Below, one piece after another: positions 7,669 to 16,718 of a DNA stretch of 25,646 nt. Source of the stretch: Kordiimonadaceae bacterium (lineage in GTDB: Bacteria; Pseudomonadota; Alphaproteobacteria; Sphingomonadales; Kordiimonadaceae); the NCBI GenBank assembly GCA_014238195.1, contig JABABO010000403.1:1-25646 (forward strand), read 5' to 3'. The position numbers and the translations under genes are program-made. Below the pieces are notes generated by a model. That model saw nothing but the letters and a program-made list of their open reading frames with translations. It was not told the DNA's origin and searched no databases. How positions within the stretch are numbered: the stretch's first letter is position 1; each line of letters begins with the position of its first letter.

Positions 7669-9795
7669 ATGTATTTATTTCAACAATCCCTAAAACGAAC
7701 AACACTCTTAACAAGTGGCCTTATTGCTGTTGGCCTTATAACCATACAAACACACGCGGAAAACTTGGACATAGACTATAGCGAAGAAATTATTGTTGTT
7801 AGTCAGTATCTTTCACTGGATAAAGTCAACGCCGTGAAAACACCGACACCCATATTGAATATCCCACAAAGCCTTTCGATTATTGATCAGGAAGCCATGA
7901 TTAAACAAGCCTTCGCCAACGTTGGTGATGCACTGCGCTACACCCCAGGGCTTTCAATCAGTCAAGGGGAAGGCCACCGCGATGCCATTATAATTCGTGG
8001 AAACCAGTCAACATCTGACTTCTTCCTTGATGGTCTGCGCGATGATGCGCAATATTACCGCCCACTTTATAACCTAGAGCGTATTGAAATTCTGCGCGGA
8101 TCTAATGCGCTCTTATTCGGTCGTGGTGGCGGTGGTGGGGTGATCAACCGTGTGGCAAAACGCCCCGACCACACCGAACCTTTCACAGTTTTATCCACAA
8201 GCATAGATTCCTTTGGGGCTTATTCAGCGCAGGCTGACCTGAATAGAAATCTCTCGGACGAGAGCGCAGTCCGCGTGAATGCTTTCTATGAAAATATGGA
8301 TAATCACCGCGATTTTTTTGGCGGTGAACGATTTGCACTGAACCCAACACTTAGCTTTGCCCCGTCGTTAGATACAAACCTATTAGTGTCATACGAATAT
8401 TTGGATGATGACCGCACAGTTGACCGAGGTGTGCCATCACAAAATGTTGTCGCAGGGCCTGATGTCCCCCTTGAAGGCTATGATAATACTTTCTTTGGTT
8501 CCCCTGATGAAAACTATACCACTCTGCAAGCTCATATCCTGCGCGGCAATGCCGATCATAAATTTTCGGACTATTTGCGCGGTAATATCACCGTGCAATA
8601 TGCTGATTATGATAAAGTTTATCAAAATTTATATGCCAGCGAAGAAGTCACCGTCAATGGTGGTTTATTCGATCAAGTAGAACTAGATGGCTACCGCGAT
8701 ACAACGGGCCGTAAAAACCTGATTATTCAAGCAAATCTAGTGAGTGAGTTTAAAACAGGGCCAATTGGTCATACCGTTTTGTTCGGTGCAGAATACGGTG
8801 ACCAAAACACAAAAAATGACCGCGTTAATACTGTCTTTGCTGCCAATGGGAACGATCAATTATTCATTGATTTTACAGGGACATTGAGCATTCCCTCTTT
8901 TAGCTTCACGGCCCCTGCCCGCGACCGCGCGTCAAGTGTTGCTTTTACATCTGTGTATCTGCAGGATCAAATCAGCCTTTCTGAAAGCTTGAAAATTGTT
9001 CTGGCTGGTCGGTATGACCGCTTTGACATTGATGTCAGCAATATGTTCAACGCAAGGGAATTTGCAAGAACAGATTCAGAAATTACACCGCGTTTAGGGG
9101 TAATTTACAAACCACAGGAAAATATATCGTTTTATACAAGCTACAGCGAAACCTTCTTGCCACGGTCTGGGGAGCAGTTCCTAACCTTAAATTTAGAGAG
9201 CGCGAGCACACGTCCGCAATTTTTTGAAAATAAAGAAATTGGTGCCAAATGGGACATCAATGACATGCTGAGCCTAACGTCTGCCCTTTATGAACTTAAG
9301 CGTGAGAGCTATACGTCCGTAGACCCTGAAGACGCATCGCAAGTCATTGTTATTGAAGGGTCCAAAACGCAAGGCCTAGAAATACAGCTCATTGGAAACA
9401 TCACAGATGCTTGGTATATCAGCACAGGTTACAGCTATATGAACGGAAAAGTGAACCGTGTTGATGGTCGTGGAAACGATGGCAAAAAAACCCGCCAAAC
9501 CCCAAAACATATGTTTGCGGTTTGGAACAATGTGTCTGTGTCCGATGCATTTGAAATTGGTCTTGGGGCAACGTTTCAAGATAGCTACTTTGTGCGTGAA
9601 GATAATTCCGTAAAAGTGCCAAGCTACATCCGTTTTGATGCTGCAGCTTATTATAATATCAACGATACGACACGCTTGCAAATCAACGTAGAAAACTTAT
9701 TAAATGCTGATTACTATCCTGATGCTCATAGCAATGATAATATTTCAACGGGTGAGCCACTAAATCTTAGACTAGCTATTTCAACTCGCTTTTAA
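7669..9795 (+). CDS. TonB-dependent siderophore receptor
   Basis: Outer-membrane receptor of 708 residues for ferric siderophore uptake, energised by TonB-ExbB-ExbD. The start has GAGG at 7660-7663 and gives a signal peptide ending near THAEN (about 31). A TonB-box-like EEIIVV follows, then a plug domain (about 55-165) with the siderophore-receptor signatures NIPQSLSII, GDALRYTPGL, IIRGNQSTSDFFLDGLRDD and LERIEILRGSNALLFGRGGG. The rest is a 22-strand-type barrel closing with NLRLAISTRF, including the late NVENLLNADYYPDAH signature. The plug resembles FhuE/FcuA/catecholate-type receptors, but the exact siderophore cannot be called. The tandem Fur-box-like sites directly upstream strongly support iron-repressed expression. 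A terminator follows 20 bases after the stop, so this is a one-gene iron-uptake unit. Confidence 0.93.
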   Translation: MYLFQQSLKRTTLLTSGLIAVGLITIQTHAENLDIDYSEEIIVVSQYLSLDKVNAVKTPTPILNIPQSLSIIDQEAMIKQAFANVGDALRYTPGLSISQGEGHRDAIIIRGNQSTSDFFLDGLRDDAQYYRPLYNLERIEILRGSNALLFGRGGGGGVINRVAKRPDHTEPFTVLSTSIDSFGAYSAQADLNRNLSDESAVRVNAFYENMDNHRDFFGGERFALNPTLSFAPSLDTNLLVSYEYLDDDRTVDRGVPSQNVVAGPDVPLEGYDNTFFGSPDENYTTLQAHILRGNADHKFSDYLRGNITVQYADYDKVYQNLYASEEVTVNGGLFDQVELDGYRDTTGRKNLIIQANLVSEFKTGPIGHTVLFGAEYGDQNTKNDRVNTVFAANGNDQLFIDFTGTLSIPSFSFTAPARDRASSVAFTSVYLQDQISLSESLKIVLAGRYDRFDIDVSNMFNAREFARTDSEITPRLGVIYKPQENISFYTSYSETFLPRSGEQFLTLNLESASTRPQFFENKEIGAKWDINDMLSLTSALYELKRESYTSVDPEDASQVIVIEGSKTQGLEIQLIGNITDAWYISTGYSYMNGKVNRVDGRGNDGKKTRQTPKHMFAVWNNVSVSDAFEIGLGATFQDSYFVREDNSVKVPSYIRFDAAAYYNINDTTRLQINVENLLNADYYPDAHSNDNISTGEPLNLRLAISTRF

Positions 9796-9815
9796 GAGAA
9801 CGATATCTGGTATTG

Positions 9816-9842
9816 AAAGCGCGATTATTTGATCGCGTTTTT
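9816..9842 (+). terminator. Rho-independent terminator after the siderophore receptor
   Basis: Stem AAAGCGCGAT (9816-9825) pairs with ATCGCGTTTT (9832-9841), with one G-U pair and the six-base loop TATTTG. The T run at 9838-9842 is shared with the stem and then broken by CTATC. It closes the receptor unit before the solute-binding protein gene. Confidence 0.75.
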
Positions 9843-9932
9843 CTATCAAATCAGGAATTTCAATGACTTAAGGAAAATTTAACACGCGCCCGCCTATGAT
9901 GGCTCATTTCTATGAAAGAAATTGGGACATCT

Positions 9933-11192
9933 ATGACAAATACGCATAATAAACGATGCTATAAAATGATAATTGGCTTTGTTGCCAGTTACATTTGCTT
10001 TTCTTTTGCTTTGCAGGCCAGCGAGCGCAGCTTACACATATATTTGGATGCGGATCGCTCGGTTAACAGTGAATCAGCGATTTCTATTGAACGCGGTGTC
10101 CGCACGGCCCTTGATGAAGTGGACAGTAAAGCAGGCGGTGTTAAGTTAGTGCTTGTCCCACTAGACCATCGTGGTAACGTATTACGCAGCAAACTGAATT
10201 TCAAAAAAGCTATTGCTGATGATACTGCGCTTGCTGTTATCACAGGTATTCATTCGCCGCCTTTGCTCAAAAACCGTCAATTTATCAACGAAAATAGGAT
10301 GCCTACTTTGATCCCTTGGGCAGCAGCGGGTCCCATAACACGCGCACCTACCCAAAATAACTGGTTTTTCCGTGTCTCGGTGGATGACGCGCATGCTGGG
10401 GCTTTTATCGCCAACTATGCTGCCGCGCACAAAGCTTGCAACAGACCCGCTATGATGATTGAATCGACCCCTTGGGGTGACACCAACCTAAAAACAATTG
10501 GAGCTGAGCTTAAAAATTTAGGTATCGATGATGTCCCAGTGTTCCGTTTTGGATTTAATCTGAAACATGTTGGTGCAGAAATTCTGATCGCCAAAGCGAA
10601 AAAAGCCCAGGCAGATTGCCTGTTACTTGTTGGTAATTCAAGGGAAGGTGCATCCATCGTCAATGCAGCAGTGCCAAATGATACGGATGCTCAGGCGCTT
10701 AAAGTTATCAGTCATTGGGGCATTACGGCGGGTGCCTTAGAAAAAGCAGTTCCCCATGCTGTAAGACAGCGCGCAGGGCTAGAGTTCATCCAATCCTGCT
10801 ACAGTTTTAATCGTCCCAACCTTGACGAATTTGGGCAAGCCGTGTTTGAGCGTGCTAAAGATTTATTCCCAGATCAAATCACACATGTGTCTGATATTAA
10901 ATCCCCAGTTGGCTTCATACATGCCTACGACCTAACCCGAATATTAATTGCAGCGCTGGATCAAACACCGCCGCACCAAGATATTAAAATTGCCCGTAAT
11001 GACCTACGGCAAACCCTGGAAAACCTGAAAACCCCTGTGAAGGGATTGGTAAAAACTTACGAAAAACCCTTTAGCGTTTATCATCCAGACACAGCAACAA
11101 ATGCACACGATGCCCTAGGTGTGGAGCATTATTGTATGGCTTCATACAATGCACGCAACGACATTATCGTTGCTGTCAATCATGAAAACTAA
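9933..11192 (+). CDS. Periplasmic solute-binding protein, branched-chain amino acid (LivK-like) type, without transporter
   Basis: Predicted periplasmic binding protein of the type I fold family used by LivJ/LivK and amide or urea uptake systems. I start at ATG 9933, where TTGGGA (9922-9927) gives a modest ribosome site; ATG 9912 in the same frame is the alternative. The 419-residue product has a short basic N-terminus, a hydrophobic segment (MIIGFVASYICFSFAL) and probable cleavage near LQA-SE. Mature features fit the fold: ISIERGVRTALDEVD near the start, VITGIHSPPLLKNRQFINENR and FRVSVDDAHAGAFIANY in lobe 1, and IESTPWGDTN then DCLLLVGNSREGASIV in lobe 2. No permease or ATPase gene is near. 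The stop is only 52 bases before a membrane histidine kinase, so I infer a ligand-presenting partner of that kinase, as LuxP is for LuxQ or TorT for TorS. The ligand is unknown. Confidence 0.82.
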   Translation: MTNTHNKRCYKMIIGFVASYICFSFALQASERSLHIYLDADRSVNSESAISIERGVRTALDEVDSKAGGVKLVLVPLDHRGNVLRSKLNFKKAIADDTALAVITGIHSPPLLKNRQFINENRMPTLIPWAAAGPITRAPTQNNWFFRVSVDDAHAGAFIANYAAAHKACNRPAMMIESTPWGDTNLKTIGAELKNLGIDDVPVFRFGFNLKHVGAEILIAKAKKAQADCLLLVGNSREGASIVNAAVPNDTDAQALKVISHWGITAGALEKAVPHAVRQRAGLEFIQSCYSFNRPNLDEFGQAVFERAKDLFPDQITHVSDIKSPVGFIHAYDLTRILIAALDQTPPHQDIKIARNDLRQTLENLKTPVKGLVKTYEKPFSVYHPDTATNAHDALGVEHYCMASYNARNDIIVAVNHEN

Positions 11193-11244
11193 TTTGGAAA
11201 ACTAAATTGTATGAAGCTTTACAAGATAAAGGTTTATTAGACGC

Positions 11245-13752
11245 GTGTCCGAAAAACTAAAAATACTATTGAAATTCGGCGCACTTGTGGTCGTTTCACT
11301 TGGCATTTTTGCCGTGATTGGTTCGGCTGTATTATTGCCTCAAATATCTAATAGCCTGAAAATCTCTAGTGAACAAACGCAAGAAGCGCTTGTCGAAATG
11401 CACCTCCAAAGTATCACGGCCACGCTCAATCAAAAACAATCTCGCTTGGTTGACATCGCAAGTTCTGAGGCGATTATCAGTGCTGTTTTGCTCGCCGAAG
11501 GCCAAAATCTTGAGATGATTTCATACCTGAACAGTGTGCTATATCGCGGTGAAGCGTTAGATGTCATAGTTGTTAATATACTGGGTGAAAAATTGCATGC
11601 GACAAATGACACGCACAAGCCTTTGAACAAGCAAGAAAAAGTTTTAGTAAAACATATTCTGGATGGCAGTAAACCTGTTGATATCATTGTCAATGATATT
11701 GCGGTTATGATCGGCGTACCCATTACTTATGGTGGGGGTATTGAAGGTGTGCTATTTGGAAAGTTTCCGCTGCACCAGTTAAACTTCATCAATGATGATA
11801 AGGTTAGCGATGTCTACATTGAACTGACCGCAAACGGAAATATGATTGCACTGGGTGTAAAGCCCACAGCCAACACCTACCAAAAAACAGGTTCCCTAGA
11901 TATTAATGGCATGCGTTATAATATTCTGATTGATACATCCGTCTTAAATGAGCAAGCGAATAGATTACGAAACAGTCTACTGGCCGCATTGATCATGGTG
12001 ATTGGTGTGTCGCTGATGCTTTTGTTTATTCTGGGCTATAAAATGTTGGTCACACCGTATCAAGCATTAGATACAGCGCAAAAAAAATTGCAGCAAAAGA
12101 ACCGTGACTTGAATGAAGCTATTGTCACAGCAGAAGAAGCAAGTGCAATGAAAGGCCGTTTTCTAGCCAATATGAGCCATGAAATCCGCACACCTATGAA
12201 TGGGATATTGCTGTCCTTAAACTTGGCGGAATCAACGACAGATACTGATGAAATAGACGAATTGATTTCTTCGGCGACTTTATCGACAACCGCACTTCTT
12301 GAGATCATTAACGACATTCTTGATTTCTCGAAACTGGAAAGTGGGAAGCTAACCATCAAGCGCGAGCCTTATTCCGTCAATAATGTCATTGTATCCGCCG
12401 AACGGCTTATGCGGCCATTGGCGGAAGAAAAAGGCTTATCATTTCAGGTGAGCTCTGACGTGGACACGAAACTTTATTTCATAGGCGATAACACAAGAAT
12501 CAGCCAAGTGATCAATAATTTAGTTGGTAATGCCATCAAGTTCACCTCCGAAGGTTCGGTAACGCTTAAGGCACAGCATATAACCGAAGGTCCACAGTCT
12601 TTCTTATATCTTGAAGTGGTTGATACGGGCACAGGACTAAGACAGTCTGAGCAAAAACAAGTGTTTCAACGCTTTAAACAACTTGACAAGCACATGACAA
12701 AAACCGAAGGCACGGGTTTAGGTTTAGCGATTAGTTCTCAGCTAATAGAATTAATGCAGGGTGAAATTGCTGTGGAAAGTGATGGTTATTCAGGCAGTAA
12801 ATTTTGGTTCCGCATACCCGTTAGCATTTCTGATACATCTGTTCCTGCAGTGCAGACAAAAAAGCAAGAAACCATAAACAGCCATCATCACATACTGCTG
12901 GCGGAAGACCTGCCCTTGAATCAAATGCTGATCAGCCGGCTGCTTGAGCGCCAAGGTTATAAAGTGGATGTCGTTGAAAATGGCAAAGACGCTTTCGAGC
13001 ATGTCACCGCAGACCATTGTCCTTATGATCTTGTTCTGATGGATAATAAAATGCCTATATTGAATGGCATAGACACAGCCCGCGCGATCCGCGCGTCTGG
13101 TAGCAAACACGCTAACATCCCAATCCTTGCCTTAACCGCAGATGCGCTTCTTGAGCAACAAGAAACGTTCCTAGAAGCGGGTATGAATGGGTTCATTGGA
13201 AAACCCATTAACGAACAACTGCTACAGCATGAAATTGGGCGTGTAACCTCAGAATTTGAACACTGCGCCAAGGAGCAATGCGACAAGGAGCAATGCGACA
13301 AGGAAAAATACGGCAAATCTGCAGCGATACTTAAATCCGATGAAAATCACGTCTTCCGTTTTATATATGTTAGCGAAGCCCGCGCGCCTGATATTAATTA
13401 CAATAATCTGGTCAAAAAATGTGCTGCGTATAACCAAACACACAACATCACGGGGATTCTTTGGTTCATTGATGGGTATTTTGTTCAAGCCCTAGAAGGG
13501 GATGAAAAATCTGTCGCACACATACTTGGCAGAATATTATTAGACCGCAGGCATACAATTCTGCGAACCTTATCCAGCAGCTATGTTAAAGAACGACAGT
13601 TTACTGATCAAAGTATCAGCATGTTTGCTGATCCAGTCAGGGCTAAAGCCTATCTGCGACAAACGTGCGGTGATTTTAAAACCGTTGAACATCTGCACGC
13701 AATAGAACTTAATAAGGCGGTGCTTTCTTCTTCTAATCAATTTTTCAGTTAA
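11245..13752 (+). CDS. Membrane hybrid histidine kinase with receiver and C-terminal BLUF domain
   Basis: Sensor kinase of 835 residues beginning with GTG. Membrane helix 1 (about 11-31), an extracytoplasmic domain (32-244) I cannot assign to a family, and helix 2 (245-264) are followed by a coiled segment. The HisKA domain carries NMSHEIRTPMNG with phospho-acceptor His312. The HATPase domain shows an N-box around NNLVGNAIKFT (424-434), DTGTG (460-464) and GTGLGLA (489-495). A receiver follows with acidic Glu554/Asp555, phospho-acceptor Asp600 (LMDNKMP) and Lys653. After a linker of KEQCD repeats, residues about 703-800 match the BLUF flavin photoreceptor family: IYVSEA with Tyr708, Asn730 then ITG, and Gln748 in YFVQALEG, ahead of DRRH and ERQF. 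The semi-conserved Trp after ERQF is replaced by Gln. No HPt domain or separate response regulator is nearby. Blue-light sensing is inference from these residues; kinase and receiver calls are secure. Confidence 0.9.
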   Translation: MSEKLKILLKFGALVVVSLGIFAVIGSAVLLPQISNSLKISSEQTQEALVEMHLQSITATLNQKQSRLVDIASSEAIISAVLLAEGQNLEMISYLNSVLYRGEALDVIVVNILGEKLHATNDTHKPLNKQEKVLVKHILDGSKPVDIIVNDIAVMIGVPITYGGGIEGVLFGKFPLHQLNFINDDKVSDVYIELTANGNMIALGVKPTANTYQKTGSLDINGMRYNILIDTSVLNEQANRLRNSLLAALIMVIGVSLMLLFILGYKMLVTPYQALDTAQKKLQQKNRDLNEAIVTAEEASAMKGRFLANMSHEIRTPMNGILLSLNLAESTTDTDEIDELISSATLSTTALLEIINDILDFSKLESGKLTIKREPYSVNNVIVSAERLMRPLAEEKGLSFQVSSDVDTKLYFIGDNTRISQVINNLVGNAIKFTSEGSVTLKAQHITEGPQSFLYLEVVDTGTGLRQSEQKQVFQRFKQLDKHMTKTEGTGLGLAISSQLIELMQGEIAVESDGYSGSKFWFRIPVSISDTSVPAVQTKKQETINSHHHILLAEDLPLNQMLISRLLERQGYKVDVVENGKDAFEHVTADHCPYDLVLMDNKMPILNGIDTARAIRASGSKHANIPILALTADALLEQQETFLEAGMNGFIGKPINEQLLQHEIGRVTSEFEHCAKEQCDKEQCDKEKYGKSAAILKSDENHVFRFIYVSEARAPDINYNNLVKKCAAYNQTHNITGILWFIDGYFVQALEGDEKSVAHILGRILLDRRHTILRTLSSSYVKERQFTDQSISMFADPVRAKAYLRQTCGDFKTVEHLHAIELNKAVLSSSNQFFS
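13270..13314 (+). repeat. 15-base tandem repeat in the kinase gene (KEQCD units)
   Basis: The unit AAGGAGCAATGCGAC occurs at 13270-13284 and again exactly at 13285-13299, followed by a degenerate third copy at 13300-13314. In frame it encodes KEQCD, KEQCD and KEKYG between the receiver and BLUF domains. It places Cys674, Cys679 and Cys684 at five-residue intervals. The exact nucleotide identity of two copies suggests recent slippage-type expansion. Confidence 0.9.
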
Positions 13753-13779
13753 GCAATGTTGCGGCATTTAAGATACACT

Positions 13780-13799
13780 AAGTGCTTGGTTAAGCGCTT
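13780..13799 (+). terminator. Hairpin downstream of the kinase, possible weak terminator
   Basis: AAGTGCTT (13780-13787) can pair with AAGCGCTT (13792-13799) through one G-U pair around the loop GGTT, 28 bases after the kinase stop. No T run follows, so it would be at best a weak or Rho-assisted end. It could instead be a processing or protein-binding element. Confidence 0.3.
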
Positions 13800-13964
13800 C
13801 TTGGCCTATTCCACTAAAGAACAGTAATGACAAAGCAAATATTCTGTGCCAGTCTTTAGCTACAAACTTTGTGAATGAGGTTTGAGTATATAAAAGTATG
13901 TTTGATTTTCACTTATGGCAATGGGAGAGGGCCAGTCGTGATAATCTAGTAAACACATGAAACA

Positions 13965-13970
13965 GGGGAG
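13965..13970 (+). promoter_or_regulatory. Ribosome binding site fixing the start of the third TonB receptor
   Basis: GGGGAG sits 7 bases before ATG 13978. It falls inside the coding frame if the upstream in-frame ATG at 13957 were used, so it argues for initiation at 13978. That start also gives a cleaner signal peptide. Confidence 0.7.
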
Positions 13971-13977
13971 TTTCCGC

Positions 13978-16590
13978 ATGAATTTTCGAAATGGTGTTGC
14001 AACCATCCCAATGATGCTCGCTTTATCGGGCTTAACCGCTGCAAACGCGCAAGACGCCGATACAAGTTCATCCTTCGCGTATGAAGAAATTACAATCACC
14101 GCCACAAAACGACCAACGACGCTGCAAGAAACACCCGTCGCGGTATCTGTTACCAGTGAAGAAACCATTCAAAAAGCGCGGGTGCTTGATATTAAAGACC
14201 TCAGCTCGATTGTGCCTTCCCTGCGTATTAATCAGCTACAGACATCCTCTAACACCAACTTCATCATCCGTGGTTTTGGTAATGGCGCCAATAATGCGGG
14301 TATTGAACCAAGCGTTGGGGTGTTTATTGATGGGGTCTATCGTTCGCGCTCTGCGGCCCGAATTGGTGATCTGCCTAAACTGCAACGCATCGAAGTGCTA
14401 CGCGGCCCACAAAGCACCCTGTTTGGTAAAAATGCATCAGCTGGTGTTGTCAGCGTTGTTTCTGCCAAACCATCGTTTGATCCTGAAGGTTATGTTGAAG
14501 CTGGTTATGGCAACTATAATAACCTCACAGCCAAAGGGTATTTCACCACAGGCATTTCAGATTCTGTTGCTTTCAGCATCGGGGGTAATGTTAATAAGCG
14601 TGATGGCTATGTTGAATCAGGCCTCAGCGATGTCAGTGATTTTAATAACCGCGACCGTTGGAGCGTGCGGGGACAATTACTTGCCGAACCTAGTGATGCA
14701 ACAAGCATCCGCGTTATCGCTGATATGTCAAAAATTGATGAAATTTGCTGCGGTGTCACCAACTACCAAAACCAATTAGCAGCTTTTGCTGTTGCAGCCC
14801 TTGGCGGCCAGTTTAACGATGAAAATGACCCTTTTGAATTAGTTGCTTATCAAAATTTTGATGGCGTAAACAGTGTTGATGATAATGGTATATCTTTGCA
14901 TATTGATCATGAGTTGGATTCTTATGCAATTACGTCAATCACATCCTACCGCAATAATGATAGTTTCTTTGACACGGATGCGGATTATAATAGCTTAGAA
15001 CTCTTAGACAGTGTTTCCAGTGATACGGACATCAGCACGATAACACAGGAACTGCGTGTTGCTTCAACAGGGGCTGAAAATACCCTTGATTGGATGTTTG
15101 GTGTCTATTATTTCACCGAAGATGTCGAACAAACCACAGGCCTTAAATACGGTGCTGATCTGCGTAATTATATTGATGTTTTGGCGAATGGGCCAGCCAC
15201 ACTTGCAGGTTTTGAAGGTTTGTACGGCCATGCCCCAGGCACATATTTCAGTAGTGATGTGGCCACAGTAGAATCCTTCACTCAGGATAATACAGCCTAT
15301 TCCTTGTTTGGTAATATCGATTGGCATATCAATGAAATGATAACGATTAGTGGTGGCTTCAATTACACCAAAGATAAGAAAACTATCGATGGATCGACTG
15401 TGAATAACGATACTTTTTCTAACATTGACTTTGTTAACGATCCGACGCTTCTTGGCATTACATTGCCCCAAGTTCTGTTCGGTTCAACCTTCACAGATTT
15501 AACTGAGCTAGCTGCGACACCAGAAAATATTGCTGCTATTGAAACGGCTGCCCCAGGCACGTCGGCTGCCATCCAAGCTGGTGTGGATGCAGGGATTGCT
15601 GAACTCATACCGTTGCAATTCCAACCGCAGTTCTTACCTTTTCCAAATGCTGTTGAAGATGGCAAAACAAACGATAGTGATTTCACTTGGAACATCAAAG
15701 CAGCTTGGGATGTCAATGACTGGTTAAATACATATGTCAGTGTTGCGACGGGCTTCAAGTCATCCTCTTGGAACTTAAGCCGTGATTCACGCCCGTTCCT
15801 TCTCGATGATCTCGCCCTTGCATTAGCAGGTTTGCTGCCAGCAAACTATTGGCCTGGTAGTGAAGAAGGCCGTGATGGAGCTGGTTTATTGCCGTCTGCC
15901 CAATATACAGAAAATGGCCGCAACTTCTTAACCCGTTTTGCAGGACCGGAAGAAGCAAAGGTTTATGAGATTGGCTTTAAAGCCCGATATGAACGCGGTG
16001 CCGTTAATATCGCGGTTTTTAACCAGATTATTAGTGGTTTCCAATCTAATACTTTCTTAGGGACTGGTTTTGCCTTGAACAACGCTGGTAAGCAATCCAC
16101 TAAGGGTTTTGAACTGGATATGACCTATGCACCAACCGATTGGATGAAGCTTTCTTTCTCAGGAACATTCCTTGACCCGATCTATGATGAATTTGAAGGT
16201 GGTGTAGATGGCCTAAATAGCTTGACGGGTGAACGCCCTGCGGGGATTCCTTCACGGGCAACATCCACGTCTGTTGAATTTAATAAAGATTTCGACAGCG
16301 GGGCTTCCGCATACTTCCGCATGGACTGGCAGCATGAAAGTAGGACCCAAGCCAGTGAAACTTTTACCGCTTTGGTTGGATCAGAAGAACCGTACCGCAC
16401 CATCAACACATTCAATGCCAGTCTTGGCATCGACATGGAAAATGGTTGGGCGCTGCAATTATGGGGACGCAACCTGTTTAATGATGAATATATCACAACA
16501 TTATTCCCAGGCGTTGCTCAAGAAGGTGTCGTTAACGGTTACCGTAACACACCGCGCACCTATGGTTTTAATGCGCGCTTTAACTTCTAA
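13978..16590 (+). CDS. TonB-dependent receptor (substrate unknown)
   Basis: Outer-membrane receptor of 870 residues from ATG 13978. The signal peptide ends near ANAQD (about 25). A TonB box YEEITITATKR follows, the form common in the large receptor families of Sphingomonadales, Caulobacterales and related marine bacteria. The plug holds TPVAVSVTSEE, IVPSLRINQ, FIIRGFG, VGVFIDGVYRSR and LQRIEVLRGPQSTLFGKNA. The barrel ends with GFNARFNF. A loop-rich stretch near 490-560, rich in Ala, Pro and Glu, is probably extracellular. It lacks the carboxypeptidase-like N-terminal domain of the first receptor and the siderophore signatures of the second. No Fur box is visible in the 225 bases upstream. It follows the light/ligand kinase gene, so it is a candidate for regulation by that system, though nothing in the sequence proves it. 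A strong terminator follows. Confidence 0.9.
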   Translation: MNFRNGVATIPMMLALSGLTAANAQDADTSSSFAYEEITITATKRPTTLQETPVAVSVTSEETIQKARVLDIKDLSSIVPSLRINQLQTSSNTNFIIRGFGNGANNAGIEPSVGVFIDGVYRSRSAARIGDLPKLQRIEVLRGPQSTLFGKNASAGVVSVVSAKPSFDPEGYVEAGYGNYNNLTAKGYFTTGISDSVAFSIGGNVNKRDGYVESGLSDVSDFNNRDRWSVRGQLLAEPSDATSIRVIADMSKIDEICCGVTNYQNQLAAFAVAALGGQFNDENDPFELVAYQNFDGVNSVDDNGISLHIDHELDSYAITSITSYRNNDSFFDTDADYNSLELLDSVSSDTDISTITQELRVASTGAENTLDWMFGVYYFTEDVEQTTGLKYGADLRNYIDVLANGPATLAGFEGLYGHAPGTYFSSDVATVESFTQDNTAYSLFGNIDWHINEMITISGGFNYTKDKKTIDGSTVNNDTFSNIDFVNDPTLLGITLPQVLFGSTFTDLTELAATPENIAAIETAAPGTSAAIQAGVDAGIAELIPLQFQPQFLPFPNAVEDGKTNDSDFTWNIKAAWDVNDWLNTYVSVATGFKSSSWNLSRDSRPFLLDDLALALAGLLPANYWPGSEEGRDGAGLLPSAQYTENGRNFLTRFAGPEEAKVYEIGFKARYERGAVNIAVFNQIISGFQSNTFLGTGFALNNAGKQSTKGFELDMTYAPTDWMKLSFSGTFLDPIYDEFEGGVDGLNSLTGERPAGIPSRATSTSVEFNKDFDSGASAYFRMDWQHESRTQASETFTALVGSEEPYRTINTFNASLGIDMENGWALQLWGRNLFNDEYITTLFPGVAQEGVVNGYRNTPRTYGFNARFNF

Positions 16591-16629
16591 AGTCTCTCTC
16601 AGCAGCTAAGTATCTGCTTCGCATAAAAC

Positions 16630-16664
16630 AACACCGCCTAGATCTTTTTAGGCGGTGTTTTCTT
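16630..16664 (+). terminator. Rho-independent terminator after the third receptor
   Basis: An 11-base-pair perfect stem, AACACCGCCTA (16630-16640) with TAGGCGGTGTT (16649-16659), an eight-base loop GATCTTTT, and a TTCTTT tract after it. It lies 39 bases past the receptor stop. Confidence 0.9.
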
Positions 16665-16718
16665 TCAAAGTGCTGCCAGTGCTAAATTTTTAAACTCAAA
16701 AGACCAAAGGAAAGCGCG

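Noticed and set aside
9933..11192. Reading the binding protein as part of an ABC import operon
   Set aside because: No permease or ATPase gene is present on either side; the adjacent genes are a receptor with its own terminator and a histidine kinase.
14081..14779. A 232-codon open frame on the + strand inside the third receptor gene
   Set aside because: It overlaps, in another frame, a region coding an unmistakable TonB plug domain, and its translation resembles no protein family.
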